Assembly: GCA_938045545.1 (NCBI GenBank)
Contig: CALIBN010000008.1
Location: forward strand, 42,631-106,630
Direction of reading: 5' to 3'
DNA length: 64,000 nt
Source of the DNA: an uncultured archaeon
GTDB taxonomy: Archaea > Thermoproteota > EX4484-205 > JAAOZP01
The notes beneath the pieces were generated by a model. It searched no databases. It was not told where the DNA came from and saw only the letters and a program-made list of their open reading frames with translations. How positions within the stretch are numbered: the stretch's first letter is position 1; the number at the start of each line of letters is the position of its first letter. Shown in pieces: positions 1-8,795 of this stretch. Position numbers and translations under genes: made by a program.

Positions 1-125
1 ATGGCTGTCTTAAAATAGGCCGTTATTGCTCTCGGAGACGGGCCGAACGGGTTTTCGTTCGTGTCTAGACGAATAGGCTTTGGTGGGAATATCATGGGAA
101 TGAAGTTCCATTGGAAACCCACATG

Positions 126-134
126 TTTATAAGC
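126..134 (+). promoter_or_regulatory. TATA box of the AbrB-ACT regulator gene
   Basis: TTTATAAGC lies 31-39 bases before the ATG at 165, the spacing expected for an archaeal TATA box with a very short leader. The 120 bases before it hold no gene I recognise; bases 1-18 read as a tiny frame ending in TAG and may be the tail of an upstream gene. Confidence 0.55.
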
Positions 135-164
135 TTTTCCCAATCCTCCTAAGATGAGGCGAGC

Positions 165-581
165 ATGCCGAAGACATACCTGCTTAAAATAGACGATAGG
201 GGTAGAATCCTGATTCCTCAAGCCGTTAGAGACCTTATGGGGCTTAGGCCCCAGTCTGAGACAGTTGGAACATATGACTCTGAGAGAAACGTTTTCACGC
301 TCATGCCCGCCCGCCAGGGCGGTAACTTCGTCAGGATAGTTTTTAAAATATCCGATCAGCCTGGCTCTTTGGCGAAGGTTGCTAACTCGCTTGCACTATC
401 GGGAATAAATCTTGTAGCAACAAGCTCAACGACCCTGGTGCCCGGTAAACTGGCTGAGTGGGAGGTTATCGCGGATGTTGAAAAGAACTATCCGTTGAAG
501 GAGCGCTTAAAAGGGGTTGTCGATAGTCTCAGGGGCATCGTGTTCGAGTTTAAAGTTGAGGAGGCCAGGGTTGAAACCTGA
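165..581 (+). CDS. AbrB/SpoVT-type DNA-binding domain fused to an ACT domain
   Basis: 138-residue protein. Residues 1-50 look like a swapped-hairpin AbrB/MazE DNA-binding domain (KIDDRGRILIPQAVRDLMGL, followed by a short strand). Residues 54-130 look like an ACT domain (RIVFKISDQPGSLAKVANSL, then INLVATSST), the small-molecule binding fold of amino-acid regulators. The order DNA-binding then ligand-binding suggests a transcription factor that senses an amino acid or similar metabolite; this is inferred, and no ligand can be read from sequence. It is transcribed alone from the TATA box near 130 and precedes the aSUI1 gene by 72 bases. Confidence 0.75.
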   Translation: MPKTYLLKIDDRGRILIPQAVRDLMGLRPQSETVGTYDSERNVFTLMPARQGGNFVRIVFKISDQPGSLAKVANSLALSGINLVATSSTTLVPGKLAEWEVIADVEKNYPLKERLKGVVDSLRGIVFEFKVEEARVET

Positions 582-585
582 GGTC

Positions 586-620
586 CCTTTTTCCGGCACG
601 GTGGAAAAAGGTTTTTAAGC
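586..620 (+). promoter_or_regulatory. Inverted repeat overlapping the aSUI1 promoter
   Basis: A 9-bp perfect inverted repeat, CCTTTTTCC (586-594) and GGAAAAAGG (603-611), with an 8-base loop, runs straight into the TATA-like GTTTTTAAG (611-619) that serves the gene starting at 654. It could be an operator over the BRE/TATA region or a terminator hairpin for the gene ending at 581. Sequence alone does not separate these. Confidence 0.4.
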
Positions 621-653
621 ATCCCAGAGAATCTTTTACCGAATAAAACGTAA

Positions 654-974
654 ATGGTAGGGATAGAGGAAACGTTAGGTGAAAGGATAAAGCCGTTTGA
701 CGACAAGGAAATTTTCGAGGAGCTAAGTAAGGAGGAGCAGATAATAACCATAAGGCTTGAAGTGACCAGGTGGAACAAGCAGATGACTATAATCGAAGGC
801 ATTGATCCGAAGGAGGTGGACTTAGCCAGCCTTGCTAAGAAGCTTAAGGCTTACTGCGCATGCGGCGGGACTGTTAAGAATAATGCTATAATGCTTCAGG
901 GTGACCATAGGCAGAAGGTCTACAGCTATTTGTCTAAAAACGGCTTCTCGGAAAGAAACATAACAATACTCTAG
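654..974 (+). CDS. Translation initiation factor aSUI1 (archaeal eIF1)
   Basis: 106 residues, the usual size for archaeal SUI1/eIF1, which binds the small ribosomal subunit near the P site and enforces start-codon selection. The C-terminal two thirds carry the family signature: MTIIEGID, then LAKKLKAYCACGGTVKNN, then ILQGDHR-type residues (MLQGDHRQKV) and GFSERNITIL at the end. The N-terminal 30 residues are acidic and variable as usual. The ATG at 654 follows a TATA-like element near 615. Confidence 0.93.
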   Translation: MVGIEETLGERIKPFDDKEIFEELSKEEQIITIRLEVTRWNKQMTIIEGIDPKEVDLASLAKKLKAYCACGGTVKNNAIMLQGDHRQKVYSYLSKNGFSERNITIL

Positions 975-1076
975 CCTGAGAACAAGCTAAACTGATGGGG
1001 AGAATGGTTTTCTCTTAGACTGGAGTAGGCTTGTCGATAGAAAACCTTATCTTCAACAGTAAAGTTTTCTTAAGCG

Positions 1077-1598
1077 TTGGACGCGTTTGAATGCATCTCG
1101 AAAAGGAGGAGCGTGAGGTCGTTTTTAAAGAAACCGGTTCCTAAAGAACTAGTCGACAAGGTTCTTGAAGCAGCCCTAATGGCTCCCTCAGCAGGAGACA
1201 TACATCCTTACAGGATAGTTGTCGTAACGGATGAGGGTAAAATAAGGCGGATCGCTGAGGCTGCTTTAAACCAGACATTCATATCTCAAGCCCCAATAGT
1301 GATAGTGTACTTGGTTTCGCTGGAGGAGGCTTCAGCATACGGCAAGAGGGGAGTTGAACTCTACAGTATTCTGGACGTAGGCGCGTCCATGGAGAACCTT
1401 ATGCTGGCGGCCACAAGCCTAGGGTTGTCAACATGCTGGGTTGGGGCCTTCGACGAGAGGCGGGTTGAAGAGATTCTCAACGCTCCCAAAGGATATAGGG
1501 CGGTTTCACTCACCCCCTTGGGTTATTCGGATTCAGCAGCCCGCGGGAGACCGCCGCCGGCTAGAAGCATGAAGATCCTATACGAGGGGTTCCAGTAA
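1077..1598 (+). CDS. Nitroreductase-family FMN oxidoreductase
   Basis: 173 residues, TTG start. N-terminal KRRSVRSF with the downstream APSAGDIHPYRIVVV is the typical FMN-binding opening of the nitroreductase fold; later LDVGASMENLMLAATSLGLSTCWVGAF and LTPLGYSD are the conserved helix and second flavin contact. The members reduce nitro, quinone or flavin substrates with NAD(P)H; the substrate here is unknown. One base separates it from the next gene (start 1600), so it opens a three-gene operon with the ligase-domain-like protein and a small helical protein. Confidence 0.85.
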   Translation: MDAFECISKRRSVRSFLKKPVPKELVDKVLEAALMAPSAGDIHPYRIVVVTDEGKIRRIAEAALNQTFISQAPIVIVYLVSLEEASAYGKRGVELYSILDVGASMENLMLAATSLGLSTCWVGAFDERRVEEILNAPKGYRAVSLTPLGYSDSAARGRPPPARSMKILYEGFQ

Positions 1599-1599
1599 T

Positions 1600-2235
1600 A
1601 TGGGTGCCAAAGGGTTCAGGGATGTGGCTGAGGTGCTAAACCGGTTAAGCGTGTTGGGAGAGCAGGATGCTGTCCGGGAGATGGCTGCCTTGTTTAAAAA
1701 GGTTGACGCCGATTGCCTCGAAACCCTTCTCAGGATAATGAGGATGGATTTCGGAGAGGCTTCGCGGCTTATCGGGACACACTTGTTGAGGAGAATAGTT
1801 TCAGAAGCCGTGGCCGAAATAACTCTTCTTAGACAGGATGAGGCTGAAGGATTAGTGCAATCCGGAAGGCTGAGGGATGTTTTAAGCAGGAGGAGCAGCA
1901 TACTTCTCGAAAAAGGATTGAGCATAGACCAGGCTTATCTGGGAATGCTCGAAGCTTGCAGGATGAGTGGGAAGAGCAGCATCGGCTTCAAGGTTAAAAG
2001 CTTAATAGGGCTTCTCAATAAAGCTTCAGACGAGGAGGCTTTTCTCATCGTAAACATGCTGATGGGTAGGCAGGAGCCTGTGGATGACAGACTTATTTTA
2101 AAGGCTTTGGGCGAAGCATTCCATGGTTCAGCCGCCGCTGGCATAGGAATGATGGGCGGGGAGGCTGGCCTGAAAGACATTTATAAGGTGGCGCTACAGG
2201 TGGTTAAAAATGCGGGACGAGCCGACTCAGGCTAA
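1600..2235 (+). CDS. Stand-alone DNA-ligase N-terminal-domain-like protein
   Basis: 211 residues, all helical in appearance. Residues about 105-175 follow the pattern of the DNA-binding N-terminal domain of archaeal ATP-dependent DNA ligases: GLSIDQAYLGMLEACRMSG, then KVKSLIGLLNKASDEEAFLI and a final ALGEAFHG, matching the family order 'S...VY..L..iA..SG', 'KL..L..L...AS..EA.yl.R...g..R.G', 'AL..AF'. There is no adenylation domain: no KxDG motif and no OB fold, and the frame ends at 2235. The usual lysine/arginine-rich 'GRLRxGVG' segment is replaced by GRQEPVDD. It may be a DNA-binding adaptor or regulator. It overlaps the next gene by 26 bases. Confidence 0.55.
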   Translation: MGAKGFRDVAEVLNRLSVLGEQDAVREMAALFKKVDADCLETLLRIMRMDFGEASRLIGTHLLRRIVSEAVAEITLLRQDEAEGLVQSGRLRDVLSRRSSILLEKGLSIDQAYLGMLEACRMSGKSSIGFKVKSLIGLLNKASDEEAFLIVNMLMGRQEPVDDRLILKALGEAFHGSAAAGIGMMGGEAGLKDIYKVALQVVKNAGRADSG

Positions 2236-2413
2236 AAAAGAAGCATGTGAAAGGATTGAGCAGACAATAAAGTGTGCTGAAGAGTTATCAAAGATTGTTC
2301 AGAGCCTGAATACTGCTTTATCGCGTGGAGACTTCGAAGAGCTAAGGGAAATATTAAGCAAGGTTAAACTGCGCATATCGGAATTGGAAAGCCATCTAAA
2401 CATGCTTGACTAA
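2210..2413 (+). CDS. Small helical (coiled-coil) protein
   Basis: 67 residues, strongly charged and predicted helical throughout, with heptad-like spacing (CERIEQTIKCAEELSKIVQSL, ELREILSKVKLRISELESHL). It starts inside the end of the ligase-domain-like gene (26-base overlap, different frame), which suggests translational coupling and a shared role. I do not recognise a family. Confidence 0.6.
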   Translation: MRDEPTQAKKEACERIEQTIKCAEELSKIVQSLNTALSRGDFEELREILSKVKLRISELESHLNMLD

Positions 2414-2502
2414 AACTGAATTTTGTTTCAACTTGAAGAGGACATGCTTTTGCCACGCGTCCTCTCCGAGTAAAATTTAATAGGTTTCCAAGATTTTTTA
2501 AA

Positions 2503-2784
2503 ATGGTGGTCTCAATGTCTGAAGTTGAGGCAAAGATTGATGAGTGCATAGCTGAGTTGAAGCCTTACAGGATGTTCTCCTCAGAGGCCAGTAGCGCTAT
2601 AAAAGGCTTAGAAAATCTTAAGGAACAGTTGAAAAACATTACAAGGGAAAACATTGATGAAATTATAAAGGGTGTAGAGGAAGGATACCGGGGAAGCCTG
2701 GCGTATGCGAATTATATCCCTAAGACGGTTGAGAACCTCAGGTTCATAAAGGAGTATCTTGAGAAGATGAAGGCCTCCCTCTAG
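2503..2784 (+). CDS. Small helical protein of unknown function
   Basis: 93 residues from the ATG at 2503; a second ATG at 2515 (MSEVEAKIDECIAEL) may be the real start. Helical and charged, with no cysteine pairs, membrane segment or family motif I know. It stands 89 bases after the preceding operon and is followed by a T tract that could end transcription. Confidence 0.55.
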   Translation: MVVSMSEVEAKIDECIAELKPYRMFSSEASSAIKGLENLKEQLKNITRENIDEIIKGVEEGYRGSLAYANYIPKTVENLRFIKEYLEKMKASL

Positions 2785-2813
2785 TTGTAGCGACAAGACT
2801 GTAAAGCCCAGCC

Positions 2814-2820
2814 TTTTTTT
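2814..2820 (+). terminator. Oligo-T terminator
   Basis: A run of seven T at 2814-2820, 30 bases after the stop codon at 2784. Archaeal RNA polymerase terminates at oligo-U tracts without needing a hairpin. Confidence 0.45.
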
Positions 2821-2892
2821 AATTACGTTCATACATGGGTCGCAAGGAGAAACAGTTTAAGCTTTTTAAGCCTGTTTCCAAGTGAAGATTCT

Positions 2893-3936
2893 ATGAGGCA
2901 GGTTAAGTTCGGCGTAGCTGGTGCCGGAGTTGGTGCCAACTTTGCCCTCCGCGCCATGAAGCTCCTGGAGGAGAAGGAGGGTATTGTCAAAGCAGTTGCC
3001 GTATGCGACGTTGTTGAGGATTTAGCTAAAAAGACGGCTGAGGAGTTCGGGGTAAAGTATTTTATCAACTATAGGGATTTATTAGTCAAGGAGAGGGTTG
3101 ACGCGGTTTTCATTTCAACACCACACTATCTGCATTTCCCCATGACTTTAGAGGCCCTAGAGGCTGGTGTAAACGTGCTTGTTGACAAACCCATGGCCAT
3201 AAACGTCAGGGAGGCTGATGAGATGATAAGGAGGGCTAGGAGGGCTGGTGTGAAGTTGGGTGTAAACCTTCAGGGCAGGTTTGACCCCAGTGTTATCAAG
3301 ATAAAGGAGGCGGTGGACAGCGGTAGGCTGGGCAGGCTTTTCTACGGGGAGGCAACCGTCAAATGGTTCAGGACGAGGGAATACTATGATAAAAGCCCTT
3401 GGAGGGGGAGATGGGCTACCGAGGGGGGTGGGGCACTGATAAACCAGGCCATTCACACTCTAGACCAGCTTGTCTGGATCATGGGTCCTGTTGAATATCT
3501 TTGGGCCCAGTGCAGCACTGTTTTCCACAACATAGAGGTTGAGGACCTGGCTGTTGCCACCCTAAGGTTTAAGAACGGCGCTTTAGGCCTTGTTCAGGCG
3601 AGCACAGCCCTTTATCCCGGTTTCCCAACTGGGCTTGAGTTCTACGGGACGAATGGCACAGCCATCTTAGAGGGGGAGGTGATTAAACTATTAGACATAA
3701 AGGGGGAGAAACCGTATTCTGAGAAGGAGGCTAAGGTAGGACTTGAGACCTGGGCTAGGCCGGAGGCAGCGCCCCCGTTGAACCACGCCGCATCTATAAG
3801 GGACTTTGCCCAAGCCATCCTTGATGACAGGGAGCCGAAGGTTTCTGGCGAGGAGGGGAGAAAGTCTATTGAAATCGTCAACGCTATCTACAAGTCCAGT
3901 AAGAATAGCGAGGCAGTGAAGCTCCCGCTGACGTGA
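2893..3936 (+). CDS. Gfo/Idh/MocA-family NAD(P)-dependent oxidoreductase
   Basis: 347 residues. Rossmann opening FGVAGAGVGANFALRAM, then DAVFISTPHYLHFPMTLEAL and VLVDKPMAINVREAD, the family's (E/D)KP motif whose lysine sits at the active site. A C-terminal alpha/beta domain includes GGGALINQAIHTLDQLVWIMG with the conserved histidine. Members oxidise or epimerise sugars and inositols. A TATA-like GCTTTTTAAG lies about 30 bases upstream. It converges on an amidohydrolase (25-base gap) and lies near a decayed DegT aminotransferase, a common partner of Gfo/Idh enzymes in sugar pathways. Confidence 0.88.
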   Translation: MRQVKFGVAGAGVGANFALRAMKLLEEKEGIVKAVAVCDVVEDLAKKTAEEFGVKYFINYRDLLVKERVDAVFISTPHYLHFPMTLEALEAGVNVLVDKPMAINVREADEMIRRARRAGVKLGVNLQGRFDPSVIKIKEAVDSGRLGRLFYGEATVKWFRTREYYDKSPWRGRWATEGGGALINQAIHTLDQLVWIMGPVEYLWAQCSTVFHNIEVEDLAVATLRFKNGALGLVQASTALYPGFPTGLEFYGTNGTAILEGEVIKLLDIKGEKPYSEKEAKVGLETWARPEAAPPLNHAASIRDFAQAILDDREPKVSGEEGRKSIEIVNAIYKSSKNSEAVKLPLT

Positions 3937-3960
3937 TTTAAACCGTTAGGGATTCGAGGC

Positions 3961-4857
3961 TTATTCCAAGTCGAGCTTCAAGACTCTCGCAGCGTTTCTA
4001 TACATTATTTTATCATAGGTTTTTCGCGATATTTTTCCTTCTTCTCTCAGGCTGCGAAGGTATTTCAGTTGGGGTATGTTTTGATCCGGCATGTCTAAGT
4101 CTGTTCCAAACATCAACCTATCCTGAAACTCCTCTAAGAACTGGACTCCGAACTCCGGGTCTCTAGAGATAGCGTTGTATCCGCTGCCAGCTGAAAGATC
4201 CCCGTAAAGGTTTTGATAGGTTCTGAACAGGTCGACGACCCTGCCGCCTGGAGCAACCCTGCCAGCTGGGTAACTGTTCCTCTCCTCCGGCTTAACGTCT
4301 CCAGATATCTCCGCCCAGAATGGTTGAGAGTGTCCTATGAATATCAGGCTTGGAAACATTTTTAAACACTTCTCAAGCCTAGGCAGGCCGGGTTCGTCAA
4401 CAAGCCCGTAGCAGCCACCCAGGTGGGGACCGATATGGAATATTACGGGGAGCTCTAGTTCCTCACAAATCCTGAAGAGGCACAGGGCCCTCGGGTCGTC
4501 AAAGTATATGTTGGCAGTTATTTCGCCAACGCCTTTGCATCCTTCGCTTTTATACTCCTCGATTATGAATCTCAGGCTTTTCTCCGAGCCAGCGTTTAGC
4601 CTCGGATCCGGATTGCAGAAAGGGATTAGCCTACCCCCATATTTCTTGCAGAACTCCATAACATCTCTGTTGGTCACAGGCTCTATAGTGCTTTCCGGGC
4701 TTGGCAGTGGGAGAATCACCGTCATGTCTATCCCCTCTTCCTCCATCCTTTTAACGAGTTCAGACACCGTTATCCATGGTATGTACTGGTCTTTAACCGG
4801 ATCGTAGGTAAGCCAGCTTTGTTTAGGGGAACAGTGCGCGTGAATATCAATAATCAT
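3961..4857 (-). CDS. Amidohydrolase-2-type metal-dependent hydrolase
   Basis: 298 residues if started at the ATG at 4857, which places the metal-binding MIIDIHAH at the very N-terminus; the frame is open 17 codons further upstream but those residues do not look like the family. Other signatures: HIGPHLGG, FIGHSQPFW and MFGTDLDMP, giving the further His and Asp ligands of the TIM-barrel amidohydrolase family (ACMSD-like group). The substrate is unknown; such enzymes hydrolyse lactones or decarboxylate aromatic acids. It converges with the Gfo/Idh gene. Confidence 0.8.
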   Translation of the reverse strand: MIIDIHAHCSPKQSWLTYDPVKDQYIPWITVSELVKRMEEEGIDMTVILPLPSPESTIEPVTNRDVMEFCKKYGGRLIPFCNPDPRLNAGSEKSLRFIIEEYKSEGCKGVGEITANIYFDDPRALCLFRICEELELPVIFHIGPHLGGCYGLVDEPGLPRLEKCLKMFPSLIFIGHSQPFWAEISGDVKPEERNSYPAGRVAPGGRVVDLFRTYQNLYGDLSAGSGYNAISRDPEFGVQFLEEFQDRLMFGTDLDMPDQNIPQLKYLRSLREEGKISRKTYDKIMYRNAARVLKLDLE

Positions 4858-5058
4858 GTTCACAGTCTGGCGAAGCAACTTATTTAAGCATTCGGTCTGA
4901 AGTTTCAAAAGAAGATGCGCACATCCCTAGGTATTGTTTTCAGGCACCTGTGAATGCTGGTCGCCTTCAGAATCGCAGTATTCGCGATCAGGGTGAAAGA
5001 AATGGGAGCGGAAATATTTAATATCTGCTGAAGCAGTGTAACGATTGTTTAAAGGTAG

Positions 5059-6400
5059 GGAAGCGGCTTAGCTCTCTTAGGAGGTCCGAAGACTGTCAGG
5101 TCTGAACATGGAGACATATTCGCTTGGCCAATTATAACTAGCGAGGTTGAGAATGCTGTTTTAGAAGTACTTCGCGCCGGGAAAATGTCAAACATAGATG
5201 TGACTCAAAAATTCGAGGGGGAGTTCGCCCTATGCTGGGCTTGGAATATGCGCTTGCACATAGCACTGGAACCGCTGCTCTACCCAGCGCGATGTTAGGC
5301 ATAGGGATAGGGAAGGGGGACGAGATCATTTGTCCAAGCATCACTTACTGGGCCTCCTGCCTACAGGTCTACTCGCTCGGTGGAACAGTCATCTTCGCCG
5401 ACATTGATCCCGAAACGCTCTGCATCGATCCTGAGGATATTGAACGCTGGGTTACTCCGAGAACTAAGGCGATAATGGTTGTCCACTACTTGGGAATGCT
5501 GGTAGATATGGATGGATAACGAAGATAGCTGAGAGAAACGGCTTGATGGTGATTGAGTATTGTTCTGACACTCACGGTGCTCTCTACAAGGTTAGAATGG
5601 CTGGAACTTGAGATGCTGCAGGCTTCTCACTAATGTCCGGAAAATCACTGCCTTGCGGCGAGGGAGGAATGATGACTACGAACGACAGGCGGGTTTATGA
5701 AAGGGCTTTGGCCTTCGGCCATTACGAGCGCCACGGGTTCGCCTTAGCGGTGGAAGACCTTAAATGTGGAGCAGGGCTGCCCTGGGGAGGATACAAGTAT
5801 TAGGATGCACCAGTTGACTTCGGCAGTCGACGTGTCCGGTTGAAGCATTACCCGGAGCTTATGGCTGAGATAGATAAAGCCATGAACTACTTCTGGGACC
5901 TGCTTGAAGGAGTCCCCGGAATCAGGAGCCATAGGCCTCCGAAAGACTCCGGGTCAACCAAGGGTGGGTGGTACGCACCCCACGGCATCTACCGTCCGGA
6001 GGAGTTGGGAGGCCTATCTGTTCAAAGGTTCTGCGAAGCAGTAAGGGCAGAGGGAGCCCCATGCTACCCGGGCTGCAACCTCCCGCTGCATTTACACCCA
6101 TTGCTCAACGAGATAGATGTCTACAACCAGGGTAGTCGACGCGCATAACGAATTCTCCCCCGGGTGTTGACGTGAGGCAGCCGCCGGGTAGCCTACCGGT
6201 TTCAGAGAGCGTGCAGGAACGGGTGTTACCGTCCCATGGTTCAAGCATTACAGGCCTAAGATCATTGAAGAGTATGCTCAAGCATTCAGGAAGGTTGCTG
6301 AAAACTACACGGATCTTCTGCCGGGTGACTCTGCACGCGGCGTGCATATCGGATGGAGCACCTTCTGGATGGCAGGGAGGTGAAGCAAAAACCGGTAATC
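5059..6400 (+). pseudogene. Decayed DegT/DnrJ/EryC1/StrS aminotransferase
   Basis: Successive pieces in different frames make one PLP sugar aminotransferase. From 5068: LALLGGPKTVRSEH and ITSEVENAVLEVLRAGKMSN. From 5232: LEYALAHSTGTAALPSAMLG, GIGKGDEIICPSITYWAS, FADIDPETLCIDPEDIE. From about 5515: IAERNGLMVIEYCSDTHGAL, a TGA, then AAGFSLMSGKSLPCGEGGMM (the lysine in GKS is the expected PLP lysine). From 5840: the C-terminal part, then PWFKHYRPKIIEEYAQAFRK in a further frame near 6236. I count at least three frameshifts and two or more in-frame stops, and the start region has no good start codon. The gene is dead. Confidence 0.85.
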
Positions 6401-6481
6401 AGCGTGATAAACAGGTGAAGTGGAAACAAGGATCCGAATGAAGATGGTTGCATTCTGGGGCATTATGGTTCTCCACTAAAG

Positions 6482-7282
6482 TTAATACCAGCCTACTCTT
6501 TTCATCACTTCAAGCAAGTCGTCTCCACGTATAACGATTGTTCGAGCGTCAAGGCGTTCTATGCCCGGCGTTCTGAATTGAATATCCGCGTAATTCGGAT
6601 GTGAATACTCGATTTTCAGAGTCACAGGCGGGTTGATTCTGAAAGGCTTAAAATCTTCAGCGTTTCGAACAGCCTTCTCAGCGGTTTCTCGGATAAGCTT
6701 CCTGCTCCGGGCTGGCGGCAGGCAAGCCGCAAAGTTTCTACTAAACCCTTCTTTCACAACAACGGTTTCAACCCTGCCTAATAGAGTCTTAGCCTCCTGG
6801 GCTGCCATTCTGCAACCGCTCACCAGACCCACGGGCACTTCGAAATACCCCAGTATAGCTGCGTCTATCCCGATTTCGCCAACCCGCTTCTCGTTTATGT
6901 AGGCGTTGACTATTACCCTAGTGGCCATCGTGTGGTCTAGAACCGCACCCTCTGTCCCAGCCATAGCGTGGTAGCCTATCATGAACGCTAGGCTAAAGCT
7001 CCTGTCGAGCCCAGCCATTCTACATGGCCTAGGTCCTCCTGTAACGTATTTCGCCTCCTCGTGCAGCTCCTCCGGCACAAGGTTGAAACCGTTTCGCGCC
7101 CCATGCAGGTCGTTAACAAGGACTTCTGAAGCACCTCCCTCCAAGGCTCCTTCAACAGCAGCGTTCACGTCTCTAGTTAGAAGGAGGCATGCCTCCTCGT
7201 ACTCTCTGCTCCCGGGTTTAGTCTGCTGCTCGCGGACCACGTAGCTGGCGCCCTCCATGTCGGCCAGAACGTAAACCTTCAT
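6482..7282 (-). CDS. M55-family D-aminopeptidase (DppA-like)
   Basis: 266 residues from the ATG at 7282 (MKVYVLADMEG); a TTG four codons upstream is possible but less likely. The zinc ligands of the DppA family are visible: DMEG near the N-terminus, VNDLHGARNG, GYHAMAGT and GEIGIDAAI. These are self-compartmentalising zinc peptidases for short D-amino-acid or other peptides. A TATA-like CCTTAAATAC near 7316 fits this start. Monocistronic; upstream on the same strand is the GH5 gene. Confidence 0.85.
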   Translation of the reverse strand: MKVYVLADMEGASYVVREQQTKPGSREYEEACLLLTRDVNAAVEGALEGGASEVLVNDLHGARNGFNLVPEELHEEAKYVTGGPRPCRMAGLDRSFSLAFMIGYHAMAGTEGAVLDHTMATRVIVNAYINEKRVGEIGIDAAILGYFEVPVGLVSGCRMAAQEAKTLLGRVETVVVKEGFSRNFAACLPPARSRKLIRETAEKAVRNAEDFKPFRINPPVTLKIEYSHPNYADIQFRTPGIERLDARTIVIRGDDLLEVMKRVGWY

Positions 7283-7372
7283 ATAAACCACCAATTATAA
7301 TGTTTTTCGAAGTATTTAAGGGTTTGTGAGGCTTGATGAAAATTTAAGCCGGCTGTCAGCATGAGTTAAAAC

Positions 7373-8770
7373 TCAGGTAGAACGCTTAATCTTCTGAATT
7401 AGACTGGTTCTTAAGGCTCGCTTTTTATACAGGATTGCTGCTGCGCATGCGGCGAAACATATTAAGGCTATTGTCAATAGTTTAACGTAATCTATTCTCC
7501 AAACAGCCTTTATCATCCTAGACTCGTCAACGTAGATTTCAACAGTCCTCTCGTCTATAATCCTGTCCTTAGGGCCCAGTCCTTCGAAATGGTCGAAAAC
7601 ATAGAAGCCCCAGCTTGTAATATTAATCCCTACAGGTGCATAAGTACCCTCGTCATACCAGCCTGCGCCGAAAGCGTTTCCATATTCAGTCTCAACAGTA
7701 ACATAGTGCTTCTCAGAGATCAACGCGTTTAAAAGCTCTGTTCTCCACTCTCCCTTATCTGGGTCGTAGGCTCCGAAGCCTGCACAGAACTCCCAGTAGC
7801 ACCAGGCTATTCCCCTCTTCTCCGCCTCTCTCGCAACGAAACGTGTCCATCTCACTCTCGAATCCATGTCTGCTTTACTGTATGCTCCGAACTCGCCCAT
7901 TAAAAGGGAAACGTTGCCGTGCTGCATCGCCCATTCGACAGCCATGTTCAACTCATCCGTAATCTGTTTCTTCTCACCCTGGGTTCCAAGCCATTTCCTG
8001 CCGACGGCGGGAGAGGGACTGACCCATTCCGCCCCCTGATGGGTAAATTCGAAGGGGGTGTAAAAGTGGAAGGTGACGATAATGTTCTCGTCCTCGGGAA
8101 TCACTAGTCCCTTAAGATTGTAAACGCTGTTCCACCCTGTTGGACCTACGATTATTTTTCTCGTAGGGTTAGTTCTTCTTATTATTTCGACAGTCTCCCT
8201 GATAAGCATGTTCCATCTCTCATCAGTCAGCTCGCCGTAAGGCTCGTTTAGAAGCTCGAAGAAAAGCGTTTCAGGATAATCCTTATAATGTTCAGATATC
8301 TGGCTCCACAAGGCTTTGAAACGATCTCTGTGGCCCAAGGGGTCTTGCATTATCTCCTCATAGTGGTGAATGTTTATTATGGTGATAAGACCCTGTTCCA
8401 GGGACCTGTTCACAACCCTATCCACCCTGTTGAAGAAGTCTTTATCGATCCCATAAGGCGGGTTGTTCTCAGCATGAGCCGACCATCTTATTGGTATTCG
8501 AACAGTGTCGAAGCCGGCTTCTCTTATTATCCTGAAATACTCGTCCCTAATGTAAACTCCCCACTCACCCTCCCTGGGTGCTTCCAAAGCATTCCCAATG
8601 TTTATTCCCCTGCGCATCCCGGATTCCACAACGGCTTCTTCAAACCGATAATCGTAAGCTGGCTGCGTTTGCTCACCATCTCTCCTCGTGCTAACAGGGT
8701 AGAATATTGTTAAGAAAAGTAAACTAAACAATAAGACGTATGATTCAAGCCTCTTTTCAAGTAGGGCCAT
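7373..8770 (-). CDS. GH5 endoglucanase, secreted and membrane-anchored
   Basis: 465 residues from the ATG at 8770; the frame is open 26 codons further but those would run into the upstream gene and bury the signal peptide. Residues 1-25 are a signal peptide or anchor (ESYVLLFSLLFLTIFY). The GH5 core follows: GINIGNALEAP, VRIPIRWSAH, INIHHYEEIM, FFELLNEPYG (acid/base Glu at about 176), FHFYTPFEFTHQGAEW and LLMGEFGAY (nucleophile Glu at about 293), WCYWEF. A C-terminal membrane helix (LLTIALICFAACAAAILY) and a basic tail suggest the enzyme is tethered to the cell surface. Likely substrate is a beta-1,4-glucan or related polysaccharide. Confidence 0.9.
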   Translation of the reverse strand: MALLEKRLESYVLLFSLLFLTIFYPVSTRRDGEQTQPAYDYRFEEAVVESGMRRGINIGNALEAPREGEWGVYIRDEYFRIIREAGFDTVRIPIRWSAHAENNPPYGIDKDFFNRVDRVVNRSLEQGLITIINIHHYEEIMQDPLGHRDRFKALWSQISEHYKDYPETLFFELLNEPYGELTDERWNMLIRETVEIIRRTNPTRKIIVGPTGWNSVYNLKGLVIPEDENIIVTFHFYTPFEFTHQGAEWVSPSPAVGRKWLGTQGEKKQITDELNMAVEWAMQHGNVSLLMGEFGAYSKADMDSRVRWTRFVAREAEKRGIAWCYWEFCAGFGAYDPDKGEWRTELLNALISEKHYVTVETEYGNAFGAGWYDEGTYAPVGINITSWGFYVFDHFEGLGPKDRIIDERTVEIYVDESRMIKAVWRIDYVKLLTIALICFAACAAAILYKKRALRTSLIQKIKRST

Positions 8771-8795
8771 CTCTAGACTTCTCTGCTGAAAATCT

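Noticed and set aside
100..121. TTCCATTGGAAAC, one base from the archaeal origin mini-ORB core
   Set aside because: Single copy, lacks the G-rich flank, and no orc1/cdc6 gene is adjacent. Likely chance.
8288..8713. 141-codon plus-strand frame
   Set aside because: Antisense to the catalytic domain of the GH5 gene, which has clear motifs.
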